A DNA stretch of 64,000 nucleotides, from NCBI GenBank assembly GCA_947476425.1, contig CANJQJ010000008.1, positions 1 through 64,000 of the forward strand, in the 5' to 3' direction. The position numbers and the translations under genes are program-made. Below the pieces are notes generated by a model. It saw only the letters and a list, made by a program, of their open reading frames with translations, searched no databases and was not told the origin of the DNA. Shown piece by piece: positions 1 to 9,124 of the stretch (its first letter is position 1; each line of letters begins with the position of its first letter). The stretch is from Sphingomonadaceae bacterium. Lineage in GTDB: Bacteria; Pseudomonadota; Alphaproteobacteria; Sphingomonadales; Sphingomonadaceae.

Positions 1-999
<999 letters not shown>

Positions 1000-1004
1000 C
1001 TGGA

Positions 1005-1106
1005 CTCCCCTCCCTGCAAGGGAGGGGTTGGGGGTGGGTGCGAGCAACGCAGTTGCGAGCCACGCTCCGTTCAACCCACCCCAACCCCTCCCTGCTAGGG
1101 AGGGGC
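1005..1106. repeat. Family A palindromic repeat, full copy (atpD-atpC gap)
   Basis: Two inverted arms, each itself a small palindrome (CCCTCCCTGCAAGGGAGGGG on the left, CCCTCCCTGCTAGGGAGGGG on the right), flank a less conserved centre. The arms extend into GTTGGGGGTGGGTGCG and its complement, so the whole copy can fold into one long stem. The element fills almost the entire 120-base gap between atpD and atpC and sits inside a transcribed operon, where it could act as an mRNA-processing or stabilising hairpin (inference). Related copies lie near 15388, 29066, 37867, 60456 and 63586. Confidence 0.85.
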
Positions 1107-1119
1107 TAAGGAAGAAAAC

Positions 1120-1383
1120 ATGGCACTGCATTTCGAACTCGTGACCCCCGAACAGCTCATCCGCTCCGAAGACGTCCACATGGTCGTCGTTCCCGGCACC
1201 GAGGGTGATTTCGGCGTGCTCGAAGGCCATGCGCCGTTCATGTCGGTGATCCGCAACGGCGAGCTCTCGGTCTATCCGACAGCTGGCGGCACCCCGGTGC
1301 GCATCCAGGTCGAAGGCGGCTTCGCCGAGGTCAACGAAAAGGGCCTCGCCGTGCTTGCTGAAAAAGCCGGCGACGCGCACTGA
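1120..1383 (+). CDS. atpC: F1 ATP synthase epsilon subunit
   Basis: Epsilon subunit of F1, part of the central rotor stalk and an inhibitor of ATP hydrolysis. The protein is 87 residues. It keeps the N-terminal beta-sandwich domain, with the family signatures [20 protein letters not shown] at about residues 22-41 and the GGFAEV strand near residue 67. It lacks the C-terminal two-helix domain of longer homologues such as the E. coli protein; short forms are common in alphaproteobacteria. A purine-rich GGAAGAAAAC stretch just before the ATG supports the start. It follows atpD, as in most atp operons. Confidence 0.95.
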   Translation: MALHFELVTPEQLIRSEDVHMVVVPGTEGDFGVLEGHAPFMSVIRNGELSVYPTAGGTPVRIQVEGGFAEVNEKGLAVLAEKAGDAH

Positions 1384-1547
1384 TTGCTGAAGGTCGCCTT
1401 AAGGCCCGTAGAGCGTGATTCCATAATTTGGCTACACAGGTGGCTAAATTTCATTCTTCGCGCCACAGCATGCCTCTGAGACGATTTAAACGGCATATCC
1501 GCTCGGCATCTGGGGCCGGCAGCGGCAAAACAGAAAAACTATATCGG

Positions 1548-1656
1548 CTCATCCTGAGGAGGGACTGAGCAATTGTCGAAGGCCCGTCTCGAAGGACCGC
1601 ACCGGAGCGTCCTTCGAGACGGGCCTTCGACAAGCTCATTGGCTCCTCAGGATGAG
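1548..1656. repeat. Family C palindromic repeat (full copy) in the 1384-1712 gap
   Basis: A long imperfect palindrome runs from CTCATCCTGAGGAGGGACTG to its complement ending CTCCTCAGGATGAG. An inner stem pairs GTCGAAGGCCCGTCTCGAAG with the complementary CTTCGAGACGGGCCTTCGAC. The element is about 109 bases. The rest of the 329-base gap between atpC and the convergent cupin gene shows no recognisable gene or terminator. The same sequence recurs, rearranged, inside the coding region near 13285-13437. Confidence 0.85.
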
Positions 1657-1712
1657 CAAGTTTCGGTTCGATGCATCAGAGCTCGTTGCCCGACTGGGTG
1701 AACCGCCGCTTC

Positions 1713-2162
1713 TCAATACGGCCTGCCATCCTTGTGCACATATCGATCCGTTGGCCCGTCAACATGGAGATCCACGTCGGGATAATGGCAATCCATTCCC
1801 GAATTGCGGCCGATCGCAACGAAGATGCAGGGTTTCGAACTCTCGTTGATGAGGTGATGCCCGTTCGGCACATTCTTCGGGAACGCGGCGCAATCGCCCG
1901 GTCCGAGGAGCGTGCGAGCGTCATCCTCGACGAGCACGGCCTCGCCGCTGATCATCACGACCAGCTCATCCTCGCCCTCATGCCAGTGACGTTGCGATGA
2001 CCACGCCCCGGGCTCGAGGCGAACATGGCGAACGCCGAAATCGGTCAGGCCGCCGGGTTCGGTGAGTGGTTTTTGCCACCGGCCAGCGACGTTTCGGTCG
2101 TAAGGTGCCGGGTAGCCGGTACGGTTGGTTTCGGGAATGGCGTCCAGATCGAGCTTCGGCAT
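1713..2162 (-). CDS. Cupin-domain protein
   Basis: A 149-residue single-domain cupin (small beta-barrel) of unknown substrate. Cupin motif 1 is visible as HWHEGEDELVVMISGEAVLV at about residues 59-78, with His and Glu residues suited to metal binding. Motif 2 is LGPGDCAAFPKNVPNGHHL at about residues 86-104. The frame stays open far upstream, but the ATG at 2162 is preferred: it starts MPKLDLDAIPE, has GGGAG about six bases upstream, and avoids running into dapE. The gene is divergent from dapE with about 42 bases between. Family members often bind small carbohydrates or metals, but nothing here fixes a substrate. Confidence 0.88.
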   Translation of the reverse strand: MPKLDLDAIPETNRTGYPAPYDRNVAGRWQKPLTEPGGLTDFGVRHVRLEPGAWSSQRHWHEGEDELVVMISGEAVLVEDDARTLLGPGDCAAFPKNVPNGHHLINESSKPCIFVAIGRNSGMDCHYPDVDLHVDGPTDRYVHKDGRPY

Positions 2163-2204
2163 GTTGCGCTCCCGCTTGGCATTTCGGGGTGACGAAGCTA
2201 CGCC

Positions 2205-3350
2205 GTGATGATGACCTCCGCAATAAATCCCGCCGACCCGGATCCCGTCGCGCTTCTGGGAAGCCTGATCGCCTGCCCGAGCATCACGCCCAACGATGCA
2301 GGCGCGCTGGACGTGCTCGGGGATGCGCTCCGCGCGATCCGATTTGAGGTCCACAGTTTCGTCGCTGGGGAAGCCCCGGACGGCCCCGTTCGCAATCTGT
2401 TCGCGACGCGTGGCTCGGGGGCACCGCATTTCGCATTTGCCGGGCATAGCGATGTCGTGCCGCCGGGCGATGGCTGGGCGGGCGATCCGTTCAAGCCGGA
2501 GATCCGCGGCGATCTGCTCTACGGGCGAGGCGCGGTCGACATGAAGGGGGCGCTGGCTTCCTTCGTCGGCGCGGCGGCCGATGTACGCGAGCATCGCGGA
2601 ACGCTCAGCCTGATCATCACCGGCGACGAGGAAGGCGCGGCGACCTACGGGACCGTTGCCCTGATGGAATGGATGGCGGAGCGCGGCATACGGCCCGACC
2701 TGTGCCTCGTCGGCGAGCCAACCTCGGTCAACCGGCTCGGTGATACCGTCAAGATCGGGCGGCGCGGTTCGGTGAATATGTGGATAGAAGTCGCGGGACA
2801 TCAGGGCCATGTCGCCTACCCCCACCTCGCCGATAATCCGATTTCACCACTGATCGCCGCATTGGCCGCGATCGATGCGATGGAACTCGACGAGGGATCC
2901 GACTGGTTCCAGCCGAGCAACCTTGAAATCACCGACATCAACGTCGGCAATGGCGCGACCAACGTCATCCCGGCCAAGGCCAGCGCGCGGCTCAATATCC
3001 GGTTCAATGAACTGCATCGTGGCACCGAGTTGGTCGAACGTGTGCGCGCGCTGCTTCCGGAAAACGCGACGCTCACAGCAAAGATCTCGGGCGAATCCTT
3101 CCTCACCGAACCCGGCCCGCTATCGGACATGGTCTCGGCTGCGATCGTCGCTGAAACCGGGATCACCCCCGAGCTATCCACCAGCGGCGGCACTTCGGAT
3201 GCCCGTTTTCTTTCGCGATTATGCCCGGTGGTGGAATTCGGACTGTGCAACGCGACGATGCACAAGCTCGACGAGGCCGTAGCGATCCCTGATCTCCACG
3301 CACTGCGCCGGATCTACGCTCGCATCATCCGCTCCGCGCTCGGCGCATGA
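2205..3350 (+). CDS. dapE: Succinyl-diaminopimelate desuccinylase
   Basis: Hydrolyses N-succinyl-LL-diaminopimelate to LL-diaminopimelate and succinate in the lysine/peptidoglycan precursor pathway. It is a di-zinc M20 metallopeptidase of 381 residues, the usual size. Metal-ligand motifs are in order: AGHSDVVPPGD near residue 80, RGAVDMKGALA near 110, the catalytic DEEG near 145, and GEPTS near 175. The C-terminal TMHKLDEAV contains the last metal-binding His. Three start codons are stacked (GTG 2205, ATG 2208, ATG 2211), so the first one to three residues are uncertain. The 3' end overlaps the convergent smr gene by 26 bases. Confidence 0.95.
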   Translation: MMMTSAINPADPDPVALLGSLIACPSITPNDAGALDVLGDALRAIRFEVHSFVAGEAPDGPVRNLFATRGSGAPHFAFAGHSDVVPPGDGWAGDPFKPEIRGDLLYGRGAVDMKGALASFVGAAADVREHRGTLSLIITGDEEGAATYGTVALMEWMAERGIRPDLCLVGEPTSVNRLGDTVKIGRRGSVNMWIEVAGHQGHVAYPHLADNPISPLIAALAAIDAMELDEGSDWFQPSNLEITDINVGNGATNVIPAKASARLNIRFNELHRGTELVERVRALLPENATLTAKISGESFLTEPGPLSDMVSAAIVAETGITPELSTSGGTSDARFLSRLCPVVEFGLCNATMHKLDEAVAIPDLHALRRIYARIIRSALGA

Positions 3351-3840
3351 TCACGTAAAGCGCGCCGGCCCCGCCGTGGCGCGGATGGGCGTTGCGGACG
3401 GCGGCGATATGCCCGGCGTGGCGCGAGCTAGCCAGCCAGTCGCCGATCGCCGCTCGGATCAGACCACGCTGATGCGGCGCCGGATCGCGCGGCGGCTTGC
3501 CGGTGATGATGAGCAGGACCCGAACATGATCGAGCACGGCGCGTTCGATCGCGTGATCGAGGACGCCATGCGCACTCGTGACGCTGTGGCCGTGAAGATC
3601 GACGGTGCGTTCAGGCATGACGACGCCTTTGCGCAGTCGGCGATCCCAGCCGCCATCGAGATGCTCGCCGGGCGGTGCTTGCCGCCTTGGCGCGGGTGCT
3701 TCGGTGGGGCGCGGCGCGGTCGCTCGCAAAGTTGGCAGGGAGAGCGGCCGAAGGGCCTGCTTGCCCTCCATCTGGCGAACGGTCGCAGTGACCTTCTCCC
3801 AGATGGTGTTTTCTTCAGGGCTGAGGCTGCGGCCCGCCAT
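3325..3840 (-). CDS. Smr-domain protein
   Basis: A 171-residue protein with a basic, proline-rich N-terminal half and a C-terminal Smr (small MutS-related) domain from about residue 80. The diagnostic TVDLHGHSV motif, the following ALDHA-like helix and the LLIITGKPPRD loop are all present, as is the late RNAHPRHGGAGALYVIMRR strand. Smr domains bind or nick branched DNA or RNA; the role of stand-alone copies like this is not settled. It starts inside the end of mltA (26-base overlap), so it probably belongs to one minus-strand transcript with the Tim44-like gene and mltA. Confidence 0.9.
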   Translation of the reverse strand: MAGRSLSPEENTIWEKVTATVRQMEGKQALRPLSLPTLRATAPRPTEAPAPRRQAPPGEHLDGGWDRRLRKGVVMPERTVDLHGHSVTSAHGVLDHAIERAVLDHVRVLLIITGKPPRDPAPHQRGLIRAAIGDWLASSRHAGHIAAVRNAHPRHGGAGALYVIMRRARSG

Positions 3841-5071
3841 TGCTGCCCCCGTTCAGACGCGCCACCGTTCCGACCGGCAGCAATATCCACGCTTGCCCGC
3901 GTCCCGACATGCCGCCTGCCGTCGTTCGGGCATCGTCCCCGGCACCCCAGAAGGTATCGAACCGATTGCTGCCCTTGATCGCACCGCCGGTATCCTGCGC
4001 AACCCAGAGACCGTTTGCCTCGGTCCGATCGAGGCTGAGGACAAGCGGCGCGCCAAGGGGCACGAAGGCCGGATCGGCGGCGACCGTCAGTCGTGGCGAG
4101 ACCGCCACGCCAAGCGCGCCGATCGGGCCTCCGCTGGTGAGTTCGCGGAAGAAGACGAAGCTTCGATTCTCAGCCATGACCGATCGGCCGCCATCGGGCT
4201 GGCTGCGCAGATAGGCCATGATGCCCTGCATCGATCCCTGCCCGACTGGCAATTGGCCACGATCGCGAAGCATCGCGCCGATGCCGGTATAATCGTGACC
4301 ATTCTGGCCATCATATCCGATGCGCATCACCGATCCGTCGGGCAGCCGCAAGCGACCGGAGCCCTGGACCTGAAGGAAGAAGAATTCGATCGAGTCTGCT
4401 GCCCAGGCGATTTCGAGACCCTTGTTGGCGAGGGCGCCGGTCTCGATCTGGGTGCGGTCGAAGTAGGGAATGAGCTGGTTCCCGTCGACCCGCCCATGAA
4501 TCTTCTTGCCCTTGAAGCTTTCGATGAAATCGCCGAGCTCGACGTCGATCAGATCGGGCGGGCGCCGATAAACCGGCACGTCATAGCCCGGCTGGCGAAA
4601 CCGCGAGCCGTTGATCTCAGGCTCGTAATAGCCGGTAGCGAAAGCCTTGCCGTCACCGATGACGGCAGTCTCGAAATAAGCGGTGAAAAAGCCGAGCGCA
4701 TTCTGGTCGGGCCAACTCGTCGCCATCGAACAGGCCGAAGCCCAGTCCTGCGGATTCGTCAGGCCTGACTGATCGGCGCGTTTCACCAGCACGGGGCAGC
4801 TGGTGCGAAAAGCCGCCAGAGCATCGCGCGCCTTGTCGGCGCCAACCCCGATTTCCGATAGCGCCGGACCGGCGACGACGCCCAGGGCACGCGCATTTAC
4901 CGCCGCTGCTGGCGCGACTGGTGGCAGGGGTTGCGGAACAGGTGCGGGCACGGGCGCAGGTCTCGTCGCCGCCGCGACGGGCGGCGGCGCTCCTGGCGCA
5001 TGCTCGGGAATGACAGCGCAGCCGGCGAGTGCAAATCCCAGGCCGACTGCGAACAGTGATAAGCGGATCAC
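3815..5071 (-). CDS. mltA: Membrane-bound lytic murein transglycosylase A
   Basis: Cleaves the glycan strand of peptidoglycan, leaving 1,6-anhydroMurNAc ends. It is a 418-residue lipoprotein: a short hydrophobic signal leads to the lipobox LAGC at residues 15-18, followed by a proline/alanine-rich linker to about residue 60. The MltA barrel domain (TGYYEPEINGSR, EIAWAADSIEFFFLQVQGSG) and the C-terminal 3D domain follow. The 3D domain carries the VAQDTGGAIKGSNRFDTFWG segment with its catalytic Asp residues. The start overlaps the stop of the Tim44-like gene by four bases (ATGA), so translation is probably coupled. Confidence 0.95.
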   Translation of the reverse strand: MIRLSLFAVGLGFALAGCAVIPEHAPGAPPPVAAATRPAPVPAPVPQPLPPVAPAAAVNARALGVVAGPALSEIGVGADKARDALAAFRTSCPVLVKRADQSGLTNPQDWASACSMATSWPDQNALGFFTAYFETAVIGDGKAFATGYYEPEINGSRFRQPGYDVPVYRRPPDLIDVELGDFIESFKGKKIHGRVDGNQLIPYFDRTQIETGALANKGLEIAWAADSIEFFFLQVQGSGRLRLPDGSVMRIGYDGQNGHDYTGIGAMLRDRGQLPVGQGSMQGIMAYLRSQPDGGRSVMAENRSFVFFRELTSGGPIGALGVAVSPRLTVAADPAFVPLGAPLVLSLDRTEANGLWVAQDTGGAIKGSNRFDTFWGAGDDARTTAGGMSGRGQAWILLPVGTVARLNGGSNGGPQPQP

Positions 5072-5715
5072 GCAGCCTCGTCGGTTTCGACCAGCACCCA
5101 GTTCGGATCGGACGCGCCGACATGGCGACTGAAAGTCCAGACATCGTGCGTCGGCACGGCATCGGTAAGCGAACCTGCTACCACATTGCCTGCGGCGTCG
5201 CGGGTGACCGCTGCGATATCGGCATCGAAGCGCACCGTGACGCTCGCCATCTGGCCGCTGAGCCGGGCATTGCCGATCACCGCTCGCTCGATCGTGACAA
5301 GGCGATTGTCCAGGACATGGCCCTGCTCCTTGCGATCGGCAATCGCCTGCGAGAAGGCATCGCGCACGTCGCCATCGACGAGACGTTCCAACTCAGCCTC
5401 ATCGCCGCGCCAGAAAGCTTCGAGGATCATGCGGTAGGCTGAGCGTGCCCCTTCAAGGAACCGCGTCGCATCGAAATTGCGATCGGCATCGGTGATCGCC
5501 CGAATTCCCGGCATCGCATCCGAATCGATCTGCGCATCGACCGATGCGGGATATGGCGCGGAATCGGTTTCCGGCGTCAGCGGGGTTGAAGGTCGAGCAC
5601 CGGGCTCTATCGTCTTGCCGATGGGCTGTTCATGGCCGGTCCGGCGGCCGAGAACGCTCCACAAGCGCAACGCGACCAACAGGAACACCATAGCTAGGAT
5701 GATAATCTCAGGCAC
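5068..5715 (-). CDS. Tim44/TimA-like membrane-anchored protein
   Basis: A 215-residue protein with one N-terminal transmembrane helix (IIILAMVFLLVALRLWSVLG, residues 4-23), a variable acidic linker and a C-terminal Tim44-like domain. That domain holds the stretch around FLEGARSAYRMILEAFWRGD (about residues 85-104), which matches the family pattern. Mitochondrial Tim44 tethers the import motor; bacterial relatives (TimA) are membrane associated and poorly characterised. It heads a minus-strand group with mltA and smr and is divergent from secB, a typical alphaproteobacterial neighbourhood. A role in envelope protein handling is an inference. Confidence 0.9.
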   Translation of the reverse strand: MPEIIILAMVFLLVALRLWSVLGRRTGHEQPIGKTIEPGARPSTPLTPETDSAPYPASVDAQIDSDAMPGIRAITDADRNFDATRFLEGARSAYRMILEAFWRGDEAELERLVDGDVRDAFSQAIADRKEQGHVLDNRLVTIERAVIGNARLSGQMASVTVRFDADIAAVTRDAAGNVVAGSLTDAVPTHDVWTFSRHVGASDPNWVLVETDEAA

Positions 5716-5879
5716 AGTAAATTCGATCCCTTCAGATCGCTACATAAGCATGACGGGGCTGGAGTTCAAATGCCGCATTGCACTTTAACTGGCGGCATTG
5801 CCCTTCGCCCGCCCCCCTGCTAGGCGCGCGGGCATCAACGGGCCGTAAAGGACCCAGACTGCTATAAAGGATCGCCCGC

Positions 5880-6386
5880 ATGGCCGAAGACCACGCCAAC
5901 CAGATGCCCGAGGCTCCGCTGTCGAATGGCGCCGATAACGGACCCCAGGTCGGGCTGATCGCGCAATATGTGAAAGACCTGTCGTTCGAGAATCCGAACG
6001 CGCCGATGGTCTACCAGTGGCAGGACCAGCCGCAGATCGACGTCCAGTTCAATATCGGCTCGCAAGGCGTCGGCGACGACGTGTTCGAAGTCGCATTGCA
6101 GATCAACGTCAAGGCGACCGTGGCCGACAAGACCGCGTTCCAGGTCGAGCTGCTTTATGCCGGGCTCATCGGCATCCGCAACGTGCCCGCCGACCAGATC
6201 CAGCCGCTGCTTCTTGCCGAAGCGCCGCGCCTGCTGTTCCCGTTCGCCCGCCGCGTGGTGGCGGATACGGTGCGTGATGGAAATTTCCCGCCGCTGATGC
6301 TCGAGCCGATCGATTTCGGCGCGCTCTATATTGCCCAGGCAGAGCAAGCGGCTGCGGCTGCCGGCGAGCCGGTCGGACAGGCTTGA
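5880..6386 (+). CDS. secB: Protein-export chaperone SecB
   Basis: Cytosolic tetrameric chaperone that keeps preproteins unfolded and hands them to SecA. It is 168 residues. Recognisable family segments are QYVKDLSFENPNAP near residue 29, the long beta-sheet region FEVALQINVKATV, and the ARRVVADTVRDGNFPPLMLE segment near residue 124, which contains the conserved NFPPLMLEPIDF of alphaproteobacterial SecB. The C-terminus is alanine/glutamate rich. The gene is divergent from the Tim44-like gene; the 164-base space between them probably holds both promoters. Confidence 0.96.
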   Translation: MAEDHANQMPEAPLSNGADNGPQVGLIAQYVKDLSFENPNAPMVYQWQDQPQIDVQFNIGSQGVGDDVFEVALQINVKATVADKTAFQVELLYAGLIGIRNVPADQIQPLLLAEAPRLLFPFARRVVADTVRDGNFPPLMLEPIDFGALYIAQAEQAAAAAGEPVGQA

Positions 6387-6492
6387 ACCAGCAGGCCAAT
6401 CCTCGCCGCAATGGGGCGGGGAATCTTGTGATGGATTGTGAGCGTGTGCCGCGAAACCGCGGCCGCGCCACGATTTCTGCAATCGCCGCCCT

Positions 6493-8058
6493 ATGAGCCT
6501 CGTCCGCAACAGCATCACAATCGGCGGCCTGACCCTGATCAGCCGGATATTGGCGCTGGTCAGGGATTCGCTGCAGGCGACTTACGTCGGCGCCGGATTT
6601 GCGTCCGATGCGTTCCTTGTCGCCTTCCGCCTGCCCAACATGTTTCGCGCATTTTTCGCGGAAGGCGCTTTTTCGGCAGCCTTTATCCCGATGTTCAACC
6701 GCAAGGTCGCCGAAGGCGGCAGCATGGATGCGGGCCTGTATTTCGCCGAGCGAGCGCTTTCGGTGCTGTTTCCAGTGCTGGTCCTGTTCACAGCGGCGTT
6801 GTTGATCGCCGCCTGGCCGGTCACCTGGCTGCTGTCGGGCGGATTTCATCATCCGACGCCAGCGCAATTCACCTTCGCGGTCGGCCTGTCGCGGATCACG
6901 CTCCCTTACCTTATGCTGATCTCGCTGGTCTCCCTTCTGGGGGGCATCCTCAATTCGATCGATCGCTTCTGGGTCAATGCCGCGGCGCCGATCCTGCTCA
7001 ATATCGCGATGATCGTCGGATTGTGGTTCTTCCACGGCGCCGACCAGTATGAGACCGCGCGAGTCCAGGCGATGACGGTGACTGTCGGAGGCGCGCTCCA
7101 ACTCGGCTGGCTGATGATCGCCTGCCGCCAGGCCGGGATCAGCCTGCGCCTGCGCTGGCCCCACTTCGACGTAGACATGCGCAACCTTCTCAAGCTCATT
7201 CTCCCAGCCGCAGCCGGCGCTGGCGCGGTCCAGATCAACCTGCTGATTTCCACCGCGCTCGCGGGTCGGCTGCTCGATCCGGGCGCGATATCCTATATTT
7301 ACTACGCCGATCGCCTGAACCAGCTCCCGCTCGGGCTGATCGGGATCGGGCTTGGCACGGTGTTGCTGCCGACGATTTCCCGCCTGCTCAACAGCGGCAA
7401 GCTCGACGAGGCGATGGAAACGCAAAATCGCGGAATCGAACTCGCCCTTTTCCTGACCTTGCCGGCAACGATCGCGTTCATCATCGCTGGCGAGCCGATC
7501 GTGCGCGGCCTCTTCCAGCATGGCGCGTTCACCTCAGTCGATACGGTGCGTTGCGCCTGGGCGCTCGCAGCCTTTTCGCTTGGGCTGCCATCCTACGTGC
7601 TGATCAAGGTGTTGACGCCAGGATTCTACGCCCGCGAGGATACCAGGACGCCGGTTCGCTACGCGATGCTCTCGATCGGCGTGAACCTTATCGGCAACCT
7701 GATCCTGATCCCCTGGATCGGTCATGTCGGCCCGCCGCTGGCGACGGCGCTGGCGTCGTGCCTCAATGTCTGGCTCCTTTATCGGGAGCTTTGCCGGCGT
7801 GGTCATTTCGAAGCGGATCAAAAGCTGCGACGCCGGGTGCCGCGCCTTGCCATCGCGACTTTGCTCATGGGCGCAACGCTCTTCGGGCTGGGCCCACTCG
7901 TCGCGCCATGGATGACTGGCCCAATCATGATACGCTTCGCTGCACTGGCCGTGCTCGTTGGCAGCGGAATGGCGATTTATGGCGTTGCCTGCTTCCTGAC
8001 CGGGGCCTTTCGAATCGCCGACCTCAAGGCGCTGATGCGAAAGCGCGGCACCGCATAG
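6493..8058 (+). CDS. murJ: Lipid II flippase MurJ (MviN)
   Basis: Flips the peptidoglycan precursor lipid II across the inner membrane. It is a 521-residue protein with about 14 hydrophobic segments spread over the whole length, characteristic of the MOP superfamily. The N-terminus has the family pattern [20 protein letters not shown], followed by ARDSLQA-like and [20 protein letters not shown] segments (about residues 45-64). The central [20 protein letters not shown] stretch (about residues 272-291) is also diagnostic. trpS follows within 40 bases on the same strand, so the two may be co-transcribed. Confidence 0.95.
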   Translation: MSLVRNSITIGGLTLISRILALVRDSLQATYVGAGFASDAFLVAFRLPNMFRAFFAEGAFSAAFIPMFNRKVAEGGSMDAGLYFAERALSVLFPVLVLFTAALLIAAWPVTWLLSGGFHHPTPAQFTFAVGLSRITLPYLMLISLVSLLGGILNSIDRFWVNAAAPILLNIAMIVGLWFFHGADQYETARVQAMTVTVGGALQLGWLMIACRQAGISLRLRWPHFDVDMRNLLKLILPAAAGAGAVQINLLISTALAGRLLDPGAISYIYYADRLNQLPLGLIGIGLGTVLLPTISRLLNSGKLDEAMETQNRGIELALFLTLPATIAFIIAGEPIVRGLFQHGAFTSVDTVRCAWALAAFSLGLPSYVLIKVLTPGFYAREDTRTPVRYAMLSIGVNLIGNLILIPWIGHVGPPLATALASCLNVWLLYRELCRRGHFEADQKLRRRVPRLAIATLLMGATLFGLGPLVAPWMTGPIMIRFAALAVLVGSGMAIYGVACFLTGAFRIADLKALMRKRGTA

Positions 8059-8095
8059 CTTGACGAACGGCTCCTCCTCCGCGAGAGACCCGGCC

Positions 8096-9091
8096 ATGAA
8101 CATGCGCGTCGTATCGGGCATCCAGCCCACCGGAAACCTGCACCTCGGCAACTATCTGGGCGCGATCCGCAACTGGGTCAGGCTCCAGGAAAAGAGCGAG
8201 TGCGTCTTCTTCCTGGCCGATCTCCACGCGATCACCGTCTATAACGAACCGGCAGTGCTTGCCGCGAATATCCGCGAGATGGCGGCGGCACTCCTGGCCG
8301 CAGGCGTCGATCCGGTCCGATCAATCCTGTTCCGGCAGGCGATGGTGCCCGGCCATGCGGAACTGGCATGGCTGCTGAACTGCACCGCCCGTATCGGCTG
8401 GCTCAACCGGATGACACAGTTCAAGGAGAAATCCGGCAAGAACCGCGAAGGCGCAAGCGTCGGGCTCTATAGCTATCCGGTGCTCCAGGCTGCGGACGTG
8501 CTGCTTTACAACGCCACGCACGTTCCCGTCGGCGAGGACCAGAAGCAGCATCTCGAGCTCGCGCGCGATATCGCCGCCAAGTTCAATACCGATTATGCGG
8601 TCGAACTGTTCACGGCACCCGAGCCGATGATCGGTGGCCCCGCCGCGCGAGTCATGTCGCTGCGTGACGGCACCGCCAAGATGTCGAAGTCGGACCCGTC
8701 GGAGGCCAGCCGCGTTCATCTCACCGATGATGCCGACACCATCCTGCAAAAAATCCGCAAGGCGAAGTCCGATTCCGAGCCCCTGCCCGCCTCGGTCGAG
8801 GAACTGGAGGGACGCCCGGAAGCGCGCAACCTCGTCGGCATTTTCGCTGCGATGGCCGATGAAACACCAGCGCAGGTGCTTGGGCGGTTTGCAGGCCAGG
8901 GCTTTGGTACGTTCAAGCCGGCACTTGCGGAATGCATCATCGAGGCGATGCGACCGATCACGGCTCGGCTCGAGGAATTTCGCCGTGATCCGGGCGAACT
9001 CGATCGAATACTGGCAGATGGAGCGGAACGCGCCCGCGCCATGGGTGCGGCAACGCTCGAAGGCGCATATCGGGCGATGGGCCTGCGCTGA
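8096..9091 (+). CDS. trpS: Tryptophanyl-tRNA synthetase
   Basis: Class I aminoacyl-tRNA synthetase that charges tRNA-Trp. The HIGH-type signature appears as [12 protein letters not shown] at about residues 11-22, and the KMSKS loop as [11 protein letters not shown] near residue 197. The frame is open back to a TTG at 8060, but the ATG at 8096 ([13 protein letters not shown]) gives 331 residues, the usual length, and has GAGAG about ten bases upstream. A second ATG two codons further in is also possible. Identification is certain; the exact start is slightly uncertain. Confidence 0.95.
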   Translation: MNMRVVSGIQPTGNLHLGNYLGAIRNWVRLQEKSECVFFLADLHAITVYNEPAVLAANIREMAAALLAAGVDPVRSILFRQAMVPGHAELAWLLNCTARIGWLNRMTQFKEKSGKNREGASVGLYSYPVLQAADVLLYNATHVPVGEDQKQHLELARDIAAKFNTDYAVELFTAPEPMIGGPAARVMSLRDGTAKMSKSDPSEASRVHLTDDADTILQKIRKAKSDSEPLPASVEELEGRPEARNLVGIFAAMADETPAQVLGRFAGQGFGTFKPALAECIIEAMRPITARLEEFRRDPGELDRILADGAERARAMGAATLEGAYRAMGLR

Positions 9092-9124
9092 CGCGGCGCG
9101 GCTTGAAGTCGGAAAGGCCGGCTG

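Noticed and set aside
1005-1106. Palindromic repeats as a CRISPR array
   Set aside because: Copies are kilobases apart, each is itself a palindrome, and there are no regularly spaced unique spacers or cas genes.
6166-7521. 451-residue minus-strand frame opposite secB and murJ
   Set aside because: Overlaps two well supported genes and has shadow-like composition.
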